From: Nitrospirota bacterium
GTDB taxonomy: Bacteria > Nitrospirota > Thermodesulfovibrionia > Thermodesulfovibrionales > UBA1546
Assembly: GCA_004298625.1 (NCBI GenBank)
Contig: SCSY01000048.1
Location: forward strand, 1-21,167
Length of the DNA: 21,167 nt
Direction: 5' to 3'
A program made the position numbers and the translations under genes. Shown piece by piece: positions 1-6,773 of the stretch. The stretch's first letter is position 1, and each line of letters starts with the position of its first letter. Under the pieces are notes generated by a model. That model had not been told where the DNA came from, searched no databases, and saw only the letters and a list, made by a program, of their open reading frames with translations.

Positions 1-32
1 AAAAAAATAGTTAACGATGACTTAATTTTCAT
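1..32 (-). CDS. start of a downstream gene cut by the window edge, probably efflux periplasmic adaptor
   Basis: Only the first ten codons are visible, reading MKIKSSLTIF. The start is supported by a GGAG Shine-Dalgarno at 39-42 with six bases of spacing, and it lies 12 bases after the tolC-like stop codon. A lysine-rich start followed by hydrophobic residues suits a signal peptide or membrane anchor. Operons ordered TetR, TolC, then a third gene usually continue with a HlyD/AcrA-type adaptor and an RND or ABC transporter, so that is the likely identity. The identity is inferred from position only; the start itself is seen. Confidence 0.5.
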   Translation of the reverse strand, partial: MKIKSSLTIF

Positions 33-44
33 ATAAAACTCCGG

Positions 45-1511
45 TTATTTTATTTGATTCACGGCTGTTTTTAACAAGACGCCTGTGGCCTTTTTCAATC
101 TCAGCGCAGACAATTGATAGTTATATTTGGAATCCGCAAGCTGCCTTTCTGCTGTAACAAGGAGCGTATTTGCATCCATAACATCCAGGCTGTTTGCAAT
201 GCCGTATTCAAATTGTTTTGATACAGCCTTGTAATTGTCTCCTGCATAAAGCGCCTGCGCCTCAAACTTCTCCATAATCCCCTTCTGTGTTATCAGCTCA
301 AGATATGCATTTTCAACTTCAATAGCGATTGATTTTTTCCTGTCCTCATAAACAAGCCTTATCTGTCTCTGCCTTGACTCCGCTTCCCGGACCTCGGCCC
401 TTCTAAGGCCGCCTTCAAAAAATGCAAAATTCAGTTTGATGCCTCCATATACGCTTTCTTTATTGAGGAAAGCCGATTTGGGGTCCTCATTTTTTCTTGA
501 ATAAACGCCCTCAACGGAAAGAGTCGGCCAGTATAATCCCTGTGTATATCTGACCTGCCCTTCTCCGATTTTTTTCTGGAGCTCAAGACTTTTTAGCTCT
601 GCGCGCTCTGAAAATGCCGCCTGCTTCAGGGATTCTATTGTCTCTGCGCCCTTGTCGTCTGCTGCATACCGGCTGCTGTCTGTTGCCTCTTTAAGGTCAT
701 ACGCGCCTTCGATTCCGGCTACCCTTGCAAGAACAGCCATTGCAACCTGAAGCCCGTTCCTTGCCCTTATCTCTTCCGACTGCGCCCCCGACAGCTCTGC
801 CTCGGCCCTCAGAAGCGTTGTCTTTGTTGCCTCGCCGACCTTAACCCTGACGGCAGAGGCGTCCCTGTGCTTAGTTAACCTCTCGACATTTGATCTTGCA
901 ATCTCAAGCGCCTTCTTTGCCCTCAGGGCCTCGTAATATGCAGAGGAGACACTGAGGAGATAATCTTCCTTCACTGAATGGAGGTCGTATCTGCTCTTCT
1001 CGATATTTTCTTTTGACATATTAAAGGCAGTAACCTCCCTGCCGCTCAGAGATACCGACTGGTCGAGTCTAAGCCCCCAGTATGTGGAATCTTCGGGCTG
1101 AATAACAGACCCTGAGGAAGAGAGCTTCTGTTCCGTATACTTCGTATAATTCCAGAATGCGGAAAGCTTCGGTAAAAGCACGGACTTTGCCTTATCCTTC
1201 CCAGTCCCTGCGATATAAACATCTTCTTCAGATATCTTTATCCTCTCCGAACCCTCCAGCGCAAGTTTGTAAAGGTCTTCGAGACCGTATTCAACAGCAT
1301 GGGCATAATTTGCAAACAAAATCATCGAAAAGAAAATTATAAATAAAAATGCATTTCTCCTATTTCTGTCATTCCCGCAGTTCTTAAGCGGGAATCCAGA
1401 CTTTGCTTCAGTTTCTCTGGATTCCTGCTTTCGCAGGAATGACGGTATCGTACCATATAGCATTTTATATCCTGACTTTTGACTTTTGATAGCTGATAGC
1501 TCATGGCTCAT
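45..1511 (-). CDS. TolC-family outer membrane efflux protein with abnormal N-terminal extension
   Basis: Outer membrane channel component of a tripartite efflux or type I secretion system. The mature part (about residues 73-488) has the two long alpha-helical repeats of the outer membrane efflux protein family, rich in Ala, Glu and Arg, with the typical 'A..R...A..GL' and 'Y.YQLSALRLKKATG' features near the end. The start at 1511 overlaps the TetR stop (ATGA) and has an AGGAGG Shine-Dalgarno eight bases upstream, so initiation there is well supported. However, the signal peptide (hydrophobic residues 54-69, cleavage after AHA at 70-72) then follows some 50 extra residues. Those residues come from a heptanucleotide array (1463-1511) and a palindromic repeat (1368-1443). 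It is cotranscribed with the TetR gene and probably with an adaptor gene at 1-32. The family call is firm; the true N-terminus is not. Confidence 0.88.
   Translation of the reverse strand: MSHELSAIKSQKSGYKMLYGTIPSFLRKQESRETEAKSGFPLKNCGNDRNRRNAFLFIIFFSMILFANYAHAVEYGLEDLYKLALEGSERIKISEEDVYIAGTGKDKAKSVLLPKLSAFWNYTKYTEQKLSSSGSVIQPEDSTYWGLRLDQSVSLSGREVTAFNMSKENIEKSRYDLHSVKEDYLLSVSSAYYEALRAKKALEIARSNVERLTKHRDASAVRVKVGEATKTTLLRAEAELSGAQSEEIRARNGLQVAMAVLARVAGIEGAYDLKEATDSSRYAADDKGAETIESLKQAAFSERAELKSLELQKKIGEGQVRYTQGLYWPTLSVEGVYSRKNEDPKSAFLNKESVYGGIKLNFAFFEGGLRRAEVREAESRQRQIRLVYEDRKKSIAIEVENAYLELITQKGIMEKFEAQALYAGDNYKAVSKQFEYGIANSLDVMDANTLLVTAERQLADSKYNYQLSALRLKKATGVLLKTAVNQIK
1368..1443. repeat. REP/MITE-like palindromic repeat inside the tolC-like ORF
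   Basis: A 76-base element bounded by imperfect inverted ends, GTCATTCCCGC on the left and GCAGGAATGAC on the right. Inside are two hairpins, one pairing ATTCCCGC with GCGGGAAT and one pairing the ATTCCTGC and GCAGGAAT stretches, with GGAATCCAGA matching TCTGGATTCC across the middle. On the minus strand it is read in frame as peptide containing 'IPSFLRKQESR' and 'SGFPLKNCGND'. I recognise this peptide as one that recurs in unrelated ORFs of many bacteria because the DNA repeat itself is widespread. It contains no transposase gene, so it would have to be mobilised in trans. Confidence 0.8.
1463..1511 (-). repeat. degenerate heptanucleotide array at the start of the tolC-like gene
   Basis: Read on the minus strand from 1511, the sequence falls into seven-base units: ATGAGCC, ATGAGCT, ATCAGCT, ATCAAAA, GTCAAAA, GTCAGGA, TATAAAA. 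Neighbouring units differ by one to three bases. The array begins exactly at the ATGA where the TetR stop and the tolC-like start overlap, and it encodes the first 16 or so residues. It resembles the short tandem heptanucleotide repeats (STRR) described in filamentous cyanobacteria; three further arrays occur in this window. Confidence 0.65.
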
Positions 1512-2098
1512 TTATTATTCCTCCTCACAAGTCCGTTAAGTATAAGGTTGCTGCATTCTTCAGGCAAAAAAAGTGAATCAGGCTCTACGACAATGGACAG
1601 GACAAAACCCCTTATGGCCCCGAATATTATCTTTGCCGATTCTTCCACATCGCATTTTCTAAACACGCCTGCTTTTATTCCCTTCCTGATAATATCCTCC
1701 AGCAGTTTTCTCTGGCTTCTGAAAAACTTTTTCTTGATCTCGATTCCAAAGGCAAAACCGTGCTCCCTGCCCTGAACCAGAATAAGCTCTCTGTGTTTTT
1801 TTACATACTTAATATGGATTGATATGAATTTACCGATAGCCTCCGCAGGGTCGTCAATATCGCCAAGCGCCTCCCTGGTCCTGCCTGCAAGGTCATCCAG
1901 CCTGTTCTTAATCAGGGTAAAACAAAGGTCCTCTTTATTCCTGAAATAAAGATAGAGGCCGCCTATGCTGATATCCGCAGCCTTTGCAATCATCCTCATG
2001 TTCGCCTTTGCATAGCCGTGTCCGGAAAACACCTTCATCGCCGCATCGAGGATTCTCTTCCTGGACTCTATGCCTGAACGCTTGTTCATGTGAACCAT
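1508..2098 (-). CDS. TetR/AcrR-family transcriptional regulator
   Basis: A one-component repressor of 196 residues, a normal TetR length. The N-terminal helix-turn-helix is clear at about residues 13-60, with 'RILDAAMKVFSGHGY' and 'ISIGGLYLYFRNKEDL', the latter being the recognition helix region. The C-terminal part is a helical ligand-binding domain with no recognisable specificity. It is the first gene of the efflux operon and overlaps the tolC-like start by four bases, so it probably represses its own operon and is released by an exported compound. A TTGACA -35 with a TATAAA -10 lies immediately upstream, putting the transcript start at or next to the ATG at 2098. A second Met four codons in (2089) could serve instead. 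No obvious Shine-Dalgarno precedes either start. Confidence 0.9.
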   Translation of the reverse strand: MVHMNKRSGIESRKRILDAAMKVFSGHGYAKANMRMIAKAADISIGGLYLYFRNKEDLCFTLIKNRLDDLAGRTREALGDIDDPAEAIGKFISIHIKYVKKHRELILVQGREHGFAFGIEIKKKFFRSQRKLLEDIIRKGIKAGVFRKCDVEESAKIIFGAIRGFVLSIVVEPDSLFLPEECSNLILNGLVRRNNK

Positions 2099-2105
2099 TG
2101 TTCAG

Positions 2106-2132
2106 TTTATAATAACAGGAATCGGGTGTCAA
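2106..2132 (-). promoter_or_regulatory. promoter of the TetR-tolC operon, probably leaderless
   Basis: On the minus strand a consensus TTGACA (2127-2132) is followed after 15 bases by TATAAA (2106-2111). An alternative -10 with 17-base spacing is TAAACT (2104-2109). The predicted start of transcription falls within a few bases of the ATG at 2098, leaving little or no 5' leader. Confidence 0.55.
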
Positions 2133-2187
2133 GAAAAATATTTTCAGGGCCGGCTTTCTTTGCCTATTTCCCCGTTTGAATATGCGC

Positions 2188-2230
2188 TATAATGTTTTAA
2201 AGAATGCCTGAGTCGTTCACTGAAAGGAGG
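2188..2230 (+). promoter_or_regulatory. -10 box and strong ribosome binding site for the zinc-ribbon gene
   Basis: A perfect TATAAT lies at 2188-2193 with no good -35 at the usual distance. An AAAGGAGG Shine-Dalgarno follows at 2223-2230, five bases before the ATG at 2236. This site picks ATG 2236 over the TTG at 2277, which has no ribosome binding site and lies in another frame. Confidence 0.5.
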
Positions 2231-2235
2231 GTAAA

Positions 2236-2534
2236 ATGAAGGGAGATTCTTTAGAGGTCTATTGCAGCAATAAAGGTTGCGGGAACCGGAGGTCCATTCG
2301 GATATCACGGGCCATCATGAGACAGCCAAGTATAGAAAGATGAATTACATGGGAAAAAAGGAGGTCAAGGCGGCGGCAGCCGTCGCAAAATACCTGCTGC
2401 ACAAAAAGGCGCAGCCGAGAGGCGCGTATCATCTGTACCAATGCCCTGTCTGCGGCTCAAGACGCGTATTCCATGAATCCGAGGGATTGACAAAAGAGGT
2501 TGACCCAAAAACAATTGATGAATTAGGCAAATAA
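2236..2534 (+). CDS. small zinc-ribbon protein, apparently frameshifted
   Basis: The reading frame starting at ATG 2236 has an excellent ribosome binding site and encodes MKGDSLEVYCSNKGCGN, but it runs into a stop at 2341-2343. From about 2277 the coding signal continues in the next frame to 2534, rich in Lys and Ala, and includes 'YQCPVCGSRRVF'. Joined, the two parts make a protein of about 99 residues with one Cys pair near residues 10-15 and a CPVC pair near residue 75, as in a four-cysteine zinc ribbon. Restoring one base in the GGGAACCGG stretch around 2281-2289 would fuse the frames. It may be a sequencing or assembly indel, a real mutation, or programmed frameshifting, though no classic slippery heptamer is present. 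I do not recognise a named family. The convergent DUF302-like gene ends 48 bases downstream. Confidence 0.55.
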
Positions 2535-2582
2535 TCTTCTGTCAGGCATCTCTACCTTTGTTGCCGGTCATTAACTTAAGGG

Positions 2583-3545
2583 TTATTTCAGCTTAGACGT
2601 GGCCATCCCTGTTATTTCTTTTTCAATCTCTCCGGGCATACCCATATTTTTCATAAAGGCCCAGTTGCCCGCGTCTTCAAAATAGACCTTCATCCTGTAC
2701 ATTTCGTCGAGCGTTGCGACTTTTACCATGCCCTTTTCTCTATATACAATGACCTCTATCGGAAATGCCGGGACATGGTCAATACCCGGACATGAATTAA
2801 TTTTTGATTCTCTTTTCTCTCCCGCGATCTTGAACGCCCTCGCCTCCACCTTCGACTTAGTCACGCCATAAATGGTTATATTGCCGCCCAGATCAAGCGT
2901 ATACACAAGCTTCCATCCATTCGTATTTGAGACGATCCCTTCCTTAACCTTCCCCGATATTTCCCGGAAAGCACTGCCAGAATCCTGTCTCGTATAGATT
3001 TCCTTAACCTTGTCTGTAAAGGCCCCTCCGCCCATTCCTCCAACATGGCCCTTGCTTCTAACCTCGCCTGTCTGTTGATTTACGACCCTTCCCTTGCCGG
3101 CTGAGGCAAGAATTGCGGACAGGTCCTTCATCTTGCTGGCCGAGACTTCCTTTTCAACATTGTCGCCGAGAACCGTCCTGTTTAGCGACGCCGGGTTTAC
3201 AAAAGAAATATTAATGCCGTTTTCGTCCGTAAAGACGCCGACCCTCAATGGGAGAGCGAAAGAGGATTTAACGCCGTGAGTTATTATCTTCTCGGAGTAT
3301 CCCGGAGAATTTATCACTATAACATGCGCCTTGTGGCTGCATCCCTCAGGGACAGACGCATCGTAGGAAGCAAGTATCTGCCAGCCGTTCTTGACAAGCA
3401 TCTCTTCGGTATTTTTTATTGCCTCATTAAATGCCCCTTCGAGCTTTTCCGTAACCTTCACATACATGCCGAAATCATCGGCATGAACCGTTGAAGATAA
3501 AAACAGCGCAATGGCCATCAGCGAATAAACAATTAGCTTTTTCAT
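2583..3545 (-). CDS. secreted protein with two DUF302-like domains
   Basis: A 320-residue exported protein. Residues 1-22 are a classical signal peptide (MKKLIVYSLMAIALFLSSTVHA, cut after VHA), so it acts in the periplasm or outside. Residues 23-125 and 185-300 look like two divergent copies of one alpha/beta fold. Each contains an 'I.VI' or 'IEVIVY' strand followed by a short 'G....VATL' or 'GINISFVNP' strand, as in the DUF302 family, whose function is unknown. A glycine-rich linker (GHVGGMGGGAF) joins the halves. The start has a GGAGG Shine-Dalgarno five to six bases upstream and a promoter at 3590-3616. It stands alone. The family call is moderate; it could be an unrelated secreted protein with a similar strand pattern. 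Confidence 0.65.
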   Translation of the reverse strand: MKKLIVYSLMAIALFLSSTVHADDFGMYVKVTEKLEGAFNEAIKNTEEMLVKNGWQILASYDASVPEGCSHKAHVIVINSPGYSEKIITHGVKSSFALPLRVGVFTDENGINISFVNPASLNRTVLGDNVEKEVSASKMKDLSAILASAGKGRVVNQQTGEVRSKGHVGGMGGGAFTDKVKEIYTRQDSGSAFREISGKVKEGIVSNTNGWKLVYTLDLGGNITIYGVTKSKVEARAFKIAGEKRESKINSCPGIDHVPAFPIEVIVYREKGMVKVATLDEMYRMKVYFEDAGNWAFMKNMGMPGEIEKEITGMATSKLK

Positions 3546-3589
3546 CTTGCCTCCATAGTTGCAGAGTTTATTAATATATTAAGCATTAA

Positions 3590-3616
3590 ACTATAATATT
3601 TTACGGGAAATGTCAA
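3590..3616 (-). promoter_or_regulatory. promoter of the DUF302-like gene
   Basis: On the minus strand TTGACA (3611-3616) is followed after 15 bases by TATAGT (3590-3595). The spacing is short but equals that seen upstream of the TetR gene. The predicted leader is about 37 bases and carries a GGAGG ribosome binding site just before the ATG at 3545. Confidence 0.5.
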
Positions 3617-3619
3617 TAA

Positions 3620-3778
3620 ATAAATCACCGCTCCCTCCACGTCTGCGCCCTGCTGGATTTTTTGCGCTTCTTAACTGGACAAATAGAACATTCGGCAGCG
3701 GAATTCACGCATGGAATCTGCCCTGAATGTGCAAGGAAGCTCTATCCGGAATTGTTTGATAAAGATAAAAAACATTGA
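3620..3778 (+). pseudogene. relic of the C-terminal tail of a sensor/response-regulator gene
   Basis: An open stretch without a usable start codon encodes 'LHVCALL', then 'TGQIEHSAAEF', then 'THGICPECARKLYPEL', ending at a TGA at 3776-3778. The 'HGICPEC..KLYPEL' string matches a short cysteine-containing tail I recognise from the ends of many PAS/GAF histidine kinases, response regulators and diguanylate cyclases, where it follows an 'LPICA.CK.IR' segment. Here the 'VCA' part survives but the following residues do not fit, suggesting internal deletions or frameshifts. The upstream catalytic and sensory domains are absent, so this is the leftover 3' end of a deleted gene. It lies between the DUF302-like gene and panD, both read the other way. 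Confidence 0.5.
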
Positions 3779-3815
3779 CCCTGTCTTCGGAATCCCAGGC
3801 GTTCTTGTTACGGTT

Positions 3816-4172
3816 CTATTTAATCTTTGAAATCTTATTCTTGGAATTAAGGACGACTATCTTTGGTTTGGATGCCTTTAGCTTCTCGTCTTCGAAATAG
3901 CCGTAGCAGAAGATGATAATCTTATCGCCGACAGTCCCTTTCCTTGCAGTCGGGCCGTTAAGGCAGAACATCCCCGATCCTTTTTTGCCGGGGATTACAT
4001 AAGTCTCGAATCTCTCGCCGTTATTCATGTTGCTTATCATCACCTGCTCATAAGGAAGAATGCCGGCTTTTTTGAGGATGCCTTCGTCTATTGTTATGCT
4101 CCCCTCATAGGCGAGATTTGACTCTGTGACAGTCGCCATGTGTATCTTGGCCCTTAACATGCACCTTAACAT
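3816..4172 (-). CDS. panD: aspartate 1-decarboxylase
   Basis: Makes beta-alanine from L-aspartate for pantothenate and coenzyme A synthesis, as a cytoplasmic tetramer. The pyruvoyl cofactor forms by self-cleavage between Gly24 and Ser25, present here as 'YEGSITID'. Lys9 and His11 (KIH), Arg54 and Tyr58 (ERFETY) and the late NGPTA segment are all at the expected positions. The protein is 118 residues, a normal PanD length. The ATG at 4172 is chosen over the more upstream ATG at 4223. It has a GGAG ribosome binding site six bases away (4179-4182) and puts Gly-Ser exactly at 24-25; the 17 extra upstream codons derive from a heptanucleotide array. It follows gatC and pcrA on the same strand; panB, panC and panE are not in the window. 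Confidence 0.95.
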   Translation of the reverse strand: MLRCMLRAKIHMATVTESNLAYEGSITIDEGILKKAGILPYEQVMISNMNNGERFETYVIPGKKGSGMFCLNGPTARKGTVGDKIIIFCYGYFEDEKLKASKPKIVVLNSKNKISKIK

Positions 4173-4181
4173 GATAATCTC

Positions 4182-4258
<77 letters not shown>

Positions 4259-4263
4259 TTTAG

Positions 4264-4542
4264 TCATTCTATTATCCTCGGCACTCTATAAAATTTATCC
4301 GTATGGTCCGGCGCGTTCATGAGGGCGTCTTCACCGGCAATTGAAGGCGCTGAAATATCATCCCGCATCACATTGCTTAAGGAAAGCACATGGGATGTGG
4401 GTTCGACATCTTTTGTATCGAGCTCATTGAGTTTTTCCACATAACTGAGTATGCCGTTAAGCTGAGGGCCGAAAAGCTCTTTTTCTTCCTCAGAAATAGA
4501 GAGCCTTGCAAGTTTTGCGATATGTTCCACAGATATCTTCAT
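4264..4542 (-). CDS. gatC: glutamyl-/aspartyl-tRNA amidotransferase subunit C
   Basis: The small 92-residue subunit that stabilises GatA and GatB in the GatCAB complex. GatCAB converts Glu-tRNA(Gln) and Asp-tRNA(Asn) to their amide forms in organisms lacking GlnRS or AsnRS. The protein begins with the family signature 'VEHIAKLARLSISEEE', has the central 'LNGILSYVEKLNELDT' helix and ends with 'DKFYRVPRIIE', matching the usual PxV/PRIIE end. It starts 11 bases after the pcrA stop with only a weak ribosome binding site, so translation is probably coupled to pcrA. gatA and gatB are not next to it, which is common outside Firmicutes. Confidence 0.95.
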   Translation of the reverse strand: MKISVEHIAKLARLSISEEEKELFGPQLNGILSYVEKLNELDTKDVEPTSHVLSLSNVMRDDISAPSIAGEDALMNAPDHTDKFYRVPRIIE

Positions 4543-4553
4543 GTTTTTAATAT

Positions 4554-6659
4554 CTATACCTTTTCGAGATTGGCGAACCTGAGGCAGAGTCTTTTTATCC
4601 CCACATTCGGAAAATTTACCATGACCTTCTGCTCATCCCCGTCTCCATAGCACTCCCTCACAACACCCGAACCCCATTTCGGATGCTTCACCCTGCAGCC
4701 CGCCACATATAAGCGCGGCGCGCTTATTTTAACAATCCTCTTCACCGGCGCGGCAACAGGTTGAGAACTTGCCGATTTTTCCGTCCATTGACAACAGTGC
4801 TGCGGTATATCGTTAAGAAATCTGGAGGGCTCCTGTTCCTGTATCTTTGTGTAGAGTCTTCTCTTTTTTGCTCCGGTAAGCCAGAGGATATCCCTGGCCC
4901 TTGTCATACCGACATAAAATAATCTTCGTTCCTCCGAAAGTTCCTCTGCGCTTTTAAGCGCCTTAAAATACGGGAGAAGGCCGTCTTCAAGCCCGACCAC
5001 AAAAACAACGGGGAATTCAAGCCCCTTGGTGCTGTGCAGGGTCATAAGAGATACCGCATTTTCTGCCTTACGCGAATCCATTGCAGTAATCAACGCTGCG
5101 CTGTCGCTGAATTCATTTATATCCTTGCCTTCCGCGGATGCAATGAGTTCATGAATATTCTGGGACTTTTCCTCTCCTATAAATTCTTCATATCCGGTCT
5201 TATCAACTATTTCCTTCAGCATATCGCTTGCGGAACTATAGTCGGCGGACATAATTTTTTCTATCAGATGAATAAACCCGTTGAGTTTCTCTCTTGCAGA
5301 AGCAGCAACGCCGTTCGCCTTTAATACGGCCTTAATCGTATGGAACAGGCTCAGTGATTTCTTTTTGGCCTCATGCTCCAGCTTGGAAAGTGTTGCAGCG
5401 CCTATGCCTCTCGGAGGGCAGTTGATTATACGCCTCAGACTTACATTATCTTCAGGATTGATTATAAGCCGCATATAAGAGACTATATCCTTTATCTCTT
5501 TGCGATGATAAAAACTTATTCCTCCCATCACGCGATACTGAATAAGATCTTCCCTGAGGGCGTCTTCAATGGCCCGCGCCTGGAAGTTTACTCTATAAAG
5601 CACTGCGAAGTCCTTATAATTATATCTGCCCTTCAGGTAGAGCTCTTTTATCACGCTCGCTATATGTTTTGCCTCTTCCCCTTCTGTGTTAAGCCAGCAG
5701 TGATTGACTTTTTCTCCCGGACCCCTTTCCGTCCATAAATTTTTAGGCTTTCTCATCGGATTGCCGGCTATTACCGCGCCCGAAACATCAAGTATATGCT
5801 GGGTTGAACGATAGTTCTGTTCAAGCTTTATGACTGCTGCGCCTGGAAAATCCCTTTCAAAATTAAGGATATTGGCGACATCCGCGCCTCTGAATTTATA
5901 TATGCTCTGGTCGTCGTCTCCGACAGCGCAGATATTATCCTCTGAGGCAAGCAGTTTCAACAGCCTGTACTGCGCATAATTGGTATCCTGAAACTCATCA
6001 ACAAGAAGATACTTAAACATATCGTGGTATTTTTCGAGCAGCCCCGGATTTTCTTCAAAAAGTCTCACGGTAAGCATTATCAGGTCGTCAAAATCAAGCA
6101 CATTGCATCTTTTGAGTTCATCCTGATATCTCACATAGACCCTTGCAAGCTTTTCATCAAAACCAAAGCCGTCTGTGCGGGACAGAAAATCGTTCGGACT
6201 AATGAGCGAAGACTTTAAAGAGCTGATCCTCGATACAACGCCTCTATACATGGCCTCATATATCTTAAACTCCTTCAGGATATGCCTTACGAGGTTGCCC
6301 TGGTCGTCATCATCGTATATCACAAAGCTGTTATTATATCCAAGCGCCTTTATCTCTCTCCTGAGTATCCTGTTGCATTGTGAATGAAAAGTGCCTATCC
6401 ATGAAATATCCGCGCCCTTTCCGATGAGCTGAGATATCCTCCCTTTCATTTCATCGGCTGCCTTATTTGTAAAGGTGACTGTAAGTATCGAGGCAGGGGA
6501 AAGTTTTTTTGATTTTGCCAGATATGCAAACTTATGCGTAATAACCCTCGTCTTGCCGCTGCCTGCCCCTGCAAGCACCAGGAGCGGACTGCCTGTATGC
6601 AGAACTGCATCCCTCTGCCGTGGATTCAGGTCCTTCAATAAAATCTCTTCCTTTGACAT
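4554..6659 (-). CDS. pcrA: ATP-dependent DNA helicase, UvrD/PcrA type
   Basis: A superfamily 1A 3'-to-5' DNA helicase of 701 residues, acting in nucleotide excision and mismatch repair and clearing of recombination or replication intermediates. Visible motifs in order: Q-motif 'LNPRQRDAVL', Walker A 'GAGSGKT' (31-37), motif Ia 'TFTNKAADEMK', Walker B 'DEFQDT' (221-226), motif III 'GDDDQSIYKFRGAD', motif IV 'LEQNYRST', motif V 'LMTLHSTKGLEF' and motif VI 'RRLFYVGMTRARD'. The C-terminus (about 650-701) is a Tudor-like domain with 'GCRVKHPKWGSGVV', which in PcrA/UvrD binds RNA polymerase. The ATG at 6659 has a GGGAG ribosome binding site. It leads the pcrA-gatC-panD group. The symbol could equally be uvrD. 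Confidence 0.95.
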   Translation of the reverse strand: MSKEEILLKDLNPRQRDAVLHTGSPLLVLAGAGSGKTRVITHKFAYLAKSKKLSPASILTVTFTNKAADEMKGRISQLIGKGADISWIGTFHSQCNRILRREIKALGYNNSFVIYDDDDQGNLVRHILKEFKIYEAMYRGVVSRISSLKSSLISPNDFLSRTDGFGFDEKLARVYVRYQDELKRCNVLDFDDLIMLTVRLFEENPGLLEKYHDMFKYLLVDEFQDTNYAQYRLLKLLASEDNICAVGDDDQSIYKFRGADVANILNFERDFPGAAVIKLEQNYRSTQHILDVSGAVIAGNPMRKPKNLWTERGPGEKVNHCWLNTEGEEAKHIASVIKELYLKGRYNYKDFAVLYRVNFQARAIEDALREDLIQYRVMGGISFYHRKEIKDIVSYMRLIINPEDNVSLRRIINCPPRGIGAATLSKLEHEAKKKSLSLFHTIKAVLKANGVAASAREKLNGFIHLIEKIMSADYSSASDMLKEIVDKTGYEEFIGEEKSQNIHELIASAEGKDINEFSDSAALITAMDSRKAENAVSLMTLHSTKGLEFPVVFVVGLEDGLLPYFKALKSAEELSEERRLFYVGMTRARDILWLTGAKKRRLYTKIQEQEPSRFLNDIPQHCCQWTEKSASSQPVAAPVKRIVKISAPRLYVAGCRVKHPKWGSGVVRECYGDGDEQKVMVNFPNVGIKRLCLRFANLEKV

Positions 6660-6773
6660 TACAACTCCCTTTTTAAAGGTTAACTAATTAAATTAAGGGT
6701 GCGGATTGAATATCTTAGTCTAAAACAAATTATTAAGAAAAATAAAGTTGCATTTTTATCTTTATCCGTCATC

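Noticed and set aside
6660..6773. Promoter or terminator between glmS and pcrA
   Set aside because: The gap is AT-rich with only weak partial matches; I could not find a convincing -35/-10 pair or hairpin with a T-run.
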